A stretch of 48,646 nt of DNA from Candidatus Krumholzibacteriota bacterium (GTDB taxonomy: Bacteria; Krumholzibacteriota; Krumholzibacteriia; LZORAL124-64-63), in the NCBI GenBank assembly GCA_024277025.1, contig JAJRWA010000004.1, positions 1 through 48,646 of the forward strand, given 5' to 3'. Of the stretch, positions 42,798-48,646 are shown piece by piece (within the stretch, counting starts at the first letter, position 1; every line of letters begins with the position of its first letter). Below the pieces are notes generated by a model that saw only the letters and a program-made list of their open reading frames with translations, had not been told where the DNA came from and did no database searches. Position numbers and translations under genes: made by a program.

Positions 42798-45071
42798 GTG
42801 AGCAGATTTCCATATAGAGTAATCGTCACCCTGCTCGTCATTTGTGGTGGTTTGTGTACCACCTCACAGGCCAGTGTGATCGTACGCAACACTGATCCGA
42901 GCCGGATCACGGTTGAGTACAGCCTGGGGGACCTGTCGCTGACGCAGTCCACCGCCGCTGGTCAGGCTGTGACGGTGGTTTCGCTCAAGGGTGCGGTGCC
43001 GCAGCAGTCGGCAGGCTATCCCGAGTTGCCGGCTGTGGCGACCAGTGTCGGTATTCCGGCATTCGGCACCCCGGCCGTGCGGATCATATCCCGCCAGGAA
43101 CGTGAGCTCAGGACCGCGCCGGTTCGGCCCTCCCTGGGGCAGGTCACGCGCGATATCGATCCGGGCACTTTGGAGCCGTTCTTTGGACCGGCGTACAACT
43201 CGGGCCAGACCTACCCGGCGCAGACGGTGACGTTGGGCCAGCCATTTCTGCTGGGCGACCAGCGGGGGGTGAACGTGCGGCTGAACCCGTTGCGCTGGGA
43301 TGCGGCCCGCGGCGTACTGCTGATTACGGACACGATCACGATCGAGATAACGACGACAGGGACCGACGGGATCAATACACGGCCGGGAGACGTGCCGGCC
43401 TCGTCGTCGGAGATGCGGGAACTGCAGGCGCAGATCTTTCCCAATATTGAAATGGTCGCCGCCGGCCCGGTGCAGGACAAGTACGCCGCTCCCGTCGCCC
43501 GGGGCCGAATGCTTATCATCTGTGATGATGCGCTGGCGCCGGCCCTGGCTGAGTTCCGTACCTCGAAAGCGCGCCGAGGCATCGCCACCGAAGTGATTCT
43601 GATGTCAGCCACCGATGGTACAGCCGACGGCTTGCGCCGGCTGGTGAGCGAGAACTACTACGCAGCGCCCGGCCTGACCTGGTTGGTGCTGGTCGGGGAT
43701 CGCAGCCAGGTGCCGACCAATATCGGTACCTATGATGGTTCGGACGCCGACAGTCCCTACGCAATGATCGTGGGCGGCGATCTGTATCCGGACATCTTCG
43801 TTTCCCGCATTTCGGCGGTCACTCTGGCCCAGGCAGAGAACCAGATTGCCAAGTTCGTCAGCTACGAGCGCGATCCCGACACGGGCGCGGCAGCGGCGTG
43901 GTACAGCCGCGGCGCCGGTGTGGCCAGCGATGAGGGTGTGCCGGCGGACTACGAGCGGGCTGATCTGCTGCGGACTGACCTGCTGAGCCGCGAGTATACG
44001 GCGGTCGATCGCATCTACCAGGGGCTGGGCGCCAGCACCGCGACCATCACCGACGCGGTGAACCAGGGTCGCAGCCTGATCAATTATCTGGGCCACGGGT
44101 CGGGCCTGAGCTGGGACAGCGTGAAATTCGATACCGGCGACGTGGCTGCCCTGAGCAACGGCAATCGTCTGCCGTGGATCATTGATGTCTCTTGTTTCAA
44201 CGGAGATTTTGCGCGGCCGAACTGTCTGGCCGAAGCCTGGCTGCGGGCCGGGACGGTGGCCAATCCGGCCGGTGCGGTGGGCATGATCGCCGCTTCTAGT
44301 CTGGCGCCGTGGACGCCGCCGACAGTGATGCAGGCCGAGGTTGTGGATCTGCTGACCGCCGGCACCCGCCAGACGATGGGAGCACTGTACTACAGCGGCC
44401 TGATGCGGGTGTTGGACGAGTACGCAGGCGTGCCCGTGGCAACCCAGGTCATCGAACAGAACATCGTCTTCGGGGACGCGTCGCTGATGGTACGGACCGA
44501 GGCGCCGGAGAACTATTCGGTGGGCCTGCCCGCCGCCATCGATGCCATGGGCAGTTCCCTGAGCCTGGCCGTGGCCGGTATTCGCGGCGGTACCGTGGCC
44601 GTCACCAGCGGCGATCAACTGCTGGGCGTGGCCGACTTCGAGACCACCGGGACGACGACTGTCCCGCTGACCGGGGATCTCGGCTCCCTGTCGGCCGTGA
44701 CGGTGACGGTGACGGGATTCAACATGGTGCCCTGGACCGGCGAGGTCGCCGTCGTCGCGGGGGCCTCACCGGTGCTGGATACGGGGTTGCCGACGCGGCC
44801 GGTGCTGCGGGGCAACTACCCCAACCCGTTCAACCCCAGCACGCGGATCGTGTTCGAGTTGCCCTCGGCCCAGAACGTGGCTTTGATTGTATATGACATC
44901 CGGGGTCGTCAGGTGCGTCGCCTGGTCTCCGGCCAGTTGGCCGCCGGCGGGCACGAGATCGTCTGGCAGGGCACGGACGCCGCGGGACGGGCGGTGCCCA
45001 GCGGGATCTACCTGTATCGGCTGGTCACCCGCGCCGGCAGCCAGACCGGCCGGATGGTTCTCGCCAAGTAG
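42798..45071 (+). CDS. gingipain-family (C25) cysteine peptidase with FlgD-like C-terminal domain
   Basis: A 757-residue secreted peptidase. After the signal peptide (1-25) comes a pro/beta region (about 26-230), then the C25 caspase-like fold: 'GRMLIICDD', 'WLVLVGDRSQVP', the catalytic His433 in INYLGHGS and the catalytic Cys466 in DVSCFNG. A beta domain follows, and a FlgD-like Ig domain from about residue 670 ('NYPNPFNPST...SGIYLYRLV'). C25 includes gingipains and the type IX secretion sortase PorU. Because the giant cytochrome and the propeller at 25649 carry similar C-terminal domains, this enzyme could process or anchor them, or simply be another cargo. GTG 42798 is the start that yields the signal peptide. 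Confidence 0.88.
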   Translation: MSRFPYRVIVTLLVICGGLCTTSQASVIVRNTDPSRITVEYSLGDLSLTQSTAAGQAVTVVSLKGAVPQQSAGYPELPAVATSVGIPAFGTPAVRIISRQERELRTAPVRPSLGQVTRDIDPGTLEPFFGPAYNSGQTYPAQTVTLGQPFLLGDQRGVNVRLNPLRWDAARGVLLITDTITIEITTTGTDGINTRPGDVPASSSEMRELQAQIFPNIEMVAAGPVQDKYAAPVARGRMLIICDDALAPALAEFRTSKARRGIATEVILMSATDGTADGLRRLVSENYYAAPGLTWLVLVGDRSQVPTNIGTYDGSDADSPYAMIVGGDLYPDIFVSRISAVTLAQAENQIAKFVSYERDPDTGAAAAWYSRGAGVASDEGVPADYERADLLRTDLLSREYTAVDRIYQGLGASTATITDAVNQGRSLINYLGHGSGLSWDSVKFDTGDVAALSNGNRLPWIIDVSCFNGDFARPNCLAEAWLRAGTVANPAGAVGMIAASSLAPWTPPTVMQAEVVDLLTAGTRQTMGALYYSGLMRVLDEYAGVPVATQVIEQNIVFGDASLMVRTEAPENYSVGLPAAIDAMGSSLSLAVAGIRGGTVAVTSGDQLLGVADFETTGTTTVPLTGDLGSLSAVTVTVTGFNMVPWTGEVAVVAGASPVLDTGLPTRPVLRGNYPNPFNPSTRIVFELPSAQNVALIVYDIRGRQVRRLVSGQLAAGGHEIVWQGTDAAGRAVPSGIYLYRLVTRAGSQTGRMVLAK

Positions 45072-45081
45072 TTCCCGGTGG

Positions 45082-45402
45082 TCAATCGGGTCGCCAGCGG
45101 AAATCCACCAGCCTGATCCGGCCGCGATCGCTGACAGTGACGCCTTCCCCGCGCAGGATCATCCGCTGTTCGGCCTCGGCGACGCCGTCGCCACGTGGGG
45201 CCGTCTGCCCGCTGGCCCTGACCACCCGGTGCCAGGGCACGGCGCTGTCCGGTGACAGTTTACCGAGGGCCTTGCCGACCAGTCGGGCACAGCCGGGCCA
45301 GCCCGCCAACTCGGCGATCTGGCCGTAAGTGGCCACCTTGCCGGCCGGAATGGCTTGTACAACCGCCCAGATGGCTTCGTACTTATGGAAGCTAAGGTTC
45401 AT
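45082..45402 (-). CDS. alkyltransferase-like protein (MGMT fold without the acceptor Cys)
   Basis: A 106-residue protein matching the C-terminal DNA-binding domain of O6-alkylguanine-DNA alkyltransferases: 'YEAIWAVVQAIPAGKVATYGQIAELAG', 'ARLVGKALGKL' and the active-site region PWHRVV. The alkyl-acceptor Cys of PCHRV is Trp57, which defines the alkyltransferase-like (ATL) group. These bind alkylated guanine and hand it to nucleotide excision repair rather than repairing it directly. ATG 45402 gives the usual ATL length; an upstream extension to 45474 is open but unlike the family. It is convergent with the C25 peptidase gene (10 nt apart) and divergent from the hydrolase gene. Confidence 0.88.
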   Translation of the reverse strand: MNLSFHKYEAIWAVVQAIPAGKVATYGQIAELAGWPGCARLVGKALGKLSPDSAVPWHRVVRASGQTAPRGDGVAEAEQRMILRGEGVTVSDRGRIRLVDFRWRPD

Positions 45403-45509
45403 GGCCACCGCTCCGAAAACGAAACTGAACATTGAAATCTGGGGCGCTTGGACTAATTTAGGAGCAATCAACACGTGAACAAAACCCGATTCTCGAGGGA
45501 GAACAAGAT

Positions 45510-46883
45510 ATGACCAACGATTCCAAGGTAACCGACTTCAAAGTCGCCGACATCAGCCTGGCCGATTTTGGCCGCCGGGAAATGACCCTGGCCGAGTCCG
45601 AAATGCCGGCCCTGATGGCGTTGCGCCAGAAATACAGCGCCAGCAAGCCGTTGGCCGGGGCCCGCATCCTGGGCTGCATCCACATGACGATCCAGACTGC
45701 GGTCCTGATTGAGACCCTGGTCTAACTGGGCGCCGAGGTGCGCTGGTCATCCTGCAATATCTTTTCGACCCAGGATCATGCCGCCGCCGCGGTGGCCGCC
45801 AGCGGCACGGCGGTCTACGCCTGGAAGGGCCAGACTGTGGCCGAGGGCGAGTGGTGCATCGAGCAGACCATTCTCAAGGACGGCAAGCCCTGGGACGCGA
45901 ACATGATCCTGGACGACGGTGGCGATCTGACGGCCATGGTCCATGAGAAGTACCCGCAACTGCTGGACCACATCCACGGCATCACCGAGGAGACCACCAC
46001 CGGCGTGCATCGCCTGGTTGAGATGGCTGAGACCGGTGAACTGAAGGTGCCGGCCATCAACGTCAACGACTCGGTAACCAAGTCGAAGAACGACAACAAG
46101 TACGGTTGCCGCCACAGCCTGAACGACGCCATCAAGCGCGGCACGGACATGCTGTTGGCCGGCAAGAAGGCCCTGGTCGTCGGCTACGGTGACGTGGGCA
46201 AGGGATCGGCCCAGAGCCTGCGCCAGGAAGGCATGATCGTCAAGGTCAGCGAGATCGACCCGATCTGCGCCATGCAGGCCTGCATGGACGGCTTCGAAGT
46301 GGCTTCGCCGTACATCGACGGCATCAACACCGGTACGATCGAGGGTATCAACCAGGACCTGATGGCCACCCTGGATCTGATCGTGACGACCACCGGCAAC
46401 ACGAACGTGCTGGACCGGCACATGCTGGCGACCGTCAAGTCCGGCGCCGTGGTCTGCAACATCGGCCATTTCGACAACGAGATCGACACGGCCTTCATGC
46501 GTGAGAACTACGACTGGACCGAGGTCAAGCCCCAGGTCCATCGCATCCAGCGCGACAAGAGCGACAGCAACAACTACATCCTGCTGCTGTCCGAGGGCCG
46601 GCTGGTCAACCTGGGCAACGCCACGGGGCATCCCTCGCGGATCATGGACGGCTCTTTTGCCAACCAGGTGCTGGCTCAGATGCATCTCTTTGACAAGAAG
46701 TGGGCTGACAGCAAGAGCGCGCCGATCACTGTCGAAGTCCTGCCCAAGAAGCTGGACGAGGAAGTGGCGGCCGACATGGTGCGCGGCTTCAACGGCGTGA
46801 TCACCAAGCTGACCAAGGTGCAGGCCGACTACATCAACGTGCCGATCGAGGGTCCGTTCAAGACGGACGACTACAAGTACTAG
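45510..46883 (+). pseudogene. ahcY: adenosylhomocysteinase gene interrupted by an in-frame TAA (45723-45725)
   Basis: The frame encodes S-adenosylhomocysteine hydrolase, which splits SAH into adenosine and homocysteine. Codons 1-71 and 73-457 are both highly conserved: '[15 protein letters not shown]' before the stop and 'LGAEVRW', '[13 protein letters not shown]', NAD-binding GYGDVGKG and the C-terminal 'KTDDYKY' after it. Codon 72 is TAA at a site that varies in homologs (T, A, E, K). A single base change from GAA, AAA or CAA would restore it, so a sequencing/assembly error or a recent nonsense mutation is more likely than recoding. Start ATG 45510 has GGGAG upstream. The N-terminal half of the substrate site would be lost from a restart at GTG 45738. 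The gene is normally important for methyl metabolism. Confidence 0.85.
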
Positions 46884-46904
46884 TCGTTCTGATCTGGAGA
46901 GTAG

Positions 46905-46940
46905 ACGGCCGGCCTGGTGATCCTGGGCCGGCCGTTTTTG
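46905..46940 (+). terminator. rho-independent terminator after ahcY
   Basis: ACGGCCGGCC (46905-46914) pairs perfectly with GGCCGGCCGT (46926-46935) around an 11-nt loop, followed directly by a T-rich tract. Confidence 0.9.
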
Positions 46941-47463
46941 TTTGGCCAGAAAACGCCTGTTTTGTTGTTGACAGCGCTCTGTTGCTGTGGGAGTGTGCTC
47001 CTCATTGACCATAGTTTCTTTCCTTGTGACGAGTAGCCACACGGGGAGCAAGACATGGCACAACGATTATTATTGCCGATATTAGAATTTGTTTCTTGAT
47101 CTATATGTGTCGTGAAGTTGAAGTATGGCTTGCATTTATCGGGAGGTTATTATGCTTTCAGTTCCCAGTTCCCAGTTCCCAGTTCCCAGTAAGGGACTCC
47201 CCTGCCTTATTCCTCTTTGCCGCCTCCACTGGCGCTGGACGTGTTTACCACGACAGCGATCGCTTCGTGGATGTGGCACATCCTGATCCAGTTGGCTGGT
47301 GGTCTTTAGGCCCTGTATCCCGGTGAGTTCCCACAGCACCTCGTTGGCACTTGCGCAGGACACAGCAAGAAATTGTCCCGTGGGAGTTGTACCGCAGAAC
47401 CCAATTGGTTGCGGGGCGCTACCCGAAGGGCTTTGTCGGCAATATCAATTAGGGAGGATTACA
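46941..47463 (+). other. 523-nt region without a recognised gene
   Basis: Between the ahcY terminator and the small secreted protein the DNA is AT-rich (about 46960-47160) and then mixed. It holds the 7-bp tandem repeat at 47161-47190. Short frames here (for instance ATG 47152 after GGGAGG, running through the repeat) look non-coding by composition. A TTGACA at about 46968 could be a -35 element but lacks a good -10 partner. Confidence 0.5.
47161..47190 (+). repeat. 7-bp tandem repeat, GTTCCCA x4
   Basis: Four perfect copies of GTTCCCA plus GT. Heptamer tracts like this change length by slippage. It is not in a confident gene. Confidence 0.85.
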
Positions 47464-47751
47464 ATGAAGAAGTACGGGCGTTGGGCCCAACACTCTATCG
47501 GGATCGTGATGAGTTTCGTGGTCCTTTCCTTGAGCACCCAGGCTCTTGGAATCCAAACTGACCAGATAGTTGTAACGTTCGAACCGGGACTGCTGGTCGG
47601 GGCACCAACCGTAGACTCGGGAACAGTACTGGCTCGAACCGCAAGCGGCGAAAAGGCTATCAACTACACTATCCAGTTCGAGCCGTTTGCCGATGGGCCG
47701 GTACCGACTGAGAAGACGAATTTTGGCAGCTTCAAGGCGATGTTTCGCTAG
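47464..47751 (+). CDS. small secreted protein of unknown function
   Basis: A 95-residue protein with AGGGAGG 8 nt before ATG 47464 and a signal peptide (about 1-30, ending QALG). The mature part (about 65 residues) looks like one beta-rich domain ('QIVVTFEPGLLVGAPTVDSG', 'INYTIQFEPFADG'). After the TAG at 47749-47751 the same frame stays open for 39 codons to TGA 47869-47871 and reads like beta protein ('VGVGSVNVSLPGVAD'), so the gene may be a truncated version of a longer one. No family recognised. Confidence 0.6.
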   Translation: MKKYGRWAQHSIGIVMSFVVLSLSTQALGIQTDQIVVTFEPGLLVGAPTVDSGTVLARTASGEKAINYTIQFEPFADGPVPTEKTNFGSFKAMFR

Positions 47752-47883
47752 CGGCGGCAATTGAGATACTCCAGTTGTGGCTGGCAACGTTTCGATGACG
47801 CAACGGTTGGTGTTGGTTCAGTAAACGTGAGTTTGCCGGGGGTGGCCGACAGGCTGCCTCCGGCGACCTGAGATAGGATTCCC

Positions 47884-48646
47884 ATGAGGCCTCAGCACTT
47901 GATTCTGTTTTTCTTGGTGATCAATTTGCTCGTGACACAGGGTATGGTTGAAGCGCGTACCTGGAGTGTTGAACTTGATGGCTCTGGTAACTTTACGGAT
48001 ATCCAGCCAGCTGTCGATGCTGCGGCAGACGGCGATACAATTCTAATTGGACCGGGGCGATTCGATCAACTGCATCCCTGTGTTGCACCTGCTTGGACTG
48101 AGGATGCCATCGTCGCGGTCACCCAGGACAACTTGACGTTCATTGGGTCGGGTACTGATCAGACCATAGTCGGTATGACGGAATATTATTGGTCTGATTT
48201 TGCTGCACCGAAGGGGTTTTGTTCGGTCGATGCGTATAGCGCAACGATCAAGGACTTGACGATCGAGAATATCGAGACGGGGATATATTGGTGGCGGGGG
48301 GTGCTGAATGTTGAAAATTGCATTTTGAGAGGGGATCACTTTTCATACAATGCGGCGGCTGTATTCGTTGATGGAGGTAGTTTTAGAAATTGTCGTTTTG
48401 AAATTGGCAGCAACTCAGTTGGTTTGTTTTGCACAGAAATGCAGTCGATCAATGTATTCAATTGTGTTTTTGACGGCTATGGATTGGGGTTCACCACCGG
48501 AGTTGCTGCGCAGCGAGTGTCATTCACTGACTGCAGTTTTAGCGGCAACCGCGTCGCCATGATTTACGCTCAGGGTTGCTCCGGCAATATTCGCAACACG
48601 TCGGTGACAGATGTATACAGCGAGGCGCTCCAGGTTTTTGGCGCCA
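47884..48646 (+). CDS. secreted right-handed beta-helix repeat protein (partial, runs off the window)
   Basis: ATG 47884 opens a frame with no stop to the end of the window (254 codons). A signal peptide (about 1-25, ending VEA) is followed by 'GNFTDIQPAVDAAADGDTILIGPG', the usual beginning of pectate-lyase-like parallel beta-helix proteins, and then short helix rungs with Asn/Cys ladders ('NCILRG', 'NCRFEIG', 'NCVFDG', 'DCSFSGN'). Such proteins are polysaccharide-active enzymes or surface proteins; no catalytic residue can be assigned. Base and codon use are noticeably richer in A/T than in the cytochrome genes. The C-terminus, likely another sorting domain, lies outside. Confidence 0.85.
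   Translation, partial: MRPQHLILFFLVINLLVTQGMVEARTWSVELDGSGNFTDIQPAVDAAADGDTILIGPGRFDQLHPCVAPAWTEDAIVAVTQDNLTFIGSGTDQTIVGMTEYYWSDFAAPKGFCSVDAYSATIKDLTIENIETGIYWWRGVLNVENCILRGDHFSYNAAAVFVDGGSFRNCRFEIGSNSVGLFCTEMQSINVFNCVFDGYGLGFTTGVAAQRVSFTDCSFSGNRVAMIYAQGCSGNIRNTSVTDVYSEALQVFGA

Noticed and set aside
45723..45725. Stop-codon recoding (Sec or Pyl) in ahcY
   Set aside because: The codon is TAA, not TGA or TAG, and the position is not a catalytic residue; a base error or mutation explains it better.
47152..47286. 44-codon frame after GGGAGG running through the heptamer repeat
   Set aside because: Its sequence is low-complexity in the repeat and then unlike protein; the ribosome site is probably fortuitous.

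Overview
The window reads as a piece of a high-GC, Gram-negative, anaerobic or facultative bacterial genome built for respiration with multiheme c-type cytochromes. Several surface proteins end in a FlgD-like immunoglobulin fold (the 'YPNPFNPxT' type of C-terminal domain) and there is a gingipain-type C25 peptidase. That combination is typical of the FCB superphylum and nearby candidate phyla (Krumholzibacteriota, Eisenbacteria, Zixibacteria and relatives). The assignment is an inference from style; no rRNA or marker gene is present.

Layout. 1-2.3 kb (+): an eight-heme secreted cytochrome, a peroxiredoxin whose catalytic Cys is encoded by an in-frame TGA (a selenoprotein), and a secreted metallophosphatase. 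2.3-4.9 kb (-): a rhodanese, and an operon of a class I cytochrome, an outer-membrane porin and a monoheme lipoprotein. 5.0-8.2 kb (-): a sigma54-type response regulator and a sensor kinase with a His-rich periplasmic loop. 8.6-14.8 kb (+): a quinol-linked electron-transfer operon (membrane tetraheme cytochrome, four-cluster ferredoxin, NrfD-type membrane protein, HAO-like octaheme cytochrome, an unknown protein, and a PEGA/tetraheme protein that shares the tetraheme module of the first gene).

15.2-41.8 kb (+): one nearly gapless gene series of 17 genes, the core of the window. NHL beta-propeller proteins alternate with small cytochromes four times, around a ~700-residue outer-membrane barrel. 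These are followed by larger cytochromes of about 8, 5, 15, 14, 16 and finally about 48 haem-binding motifs; the last is a 1920-residue protein made of seven ~221-residue repeats. By my count the series encodes about 125 CXXCH motifs plus nine atypical ones. TPR, Cys-less thioredoxin/TPR and LolA-like genes are embedded and may serve assembly. The likely purpose is moving electrons across the envelope and onto an extracellular acceptor or wire; this is inference.

41.8-48.6 kb: a secreted unknown, the C25 peptidase with a FlgD-like tail, an alkyltransferase-like protein (-), an adenosylhomocysteinase gene broken by an in-frame TAA, and a lower-GC end with a small secreted protein and a beta-helix protein that runs off the window. 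No tRNA, rRNA, CRISPR array or insertion sequence was recognised.
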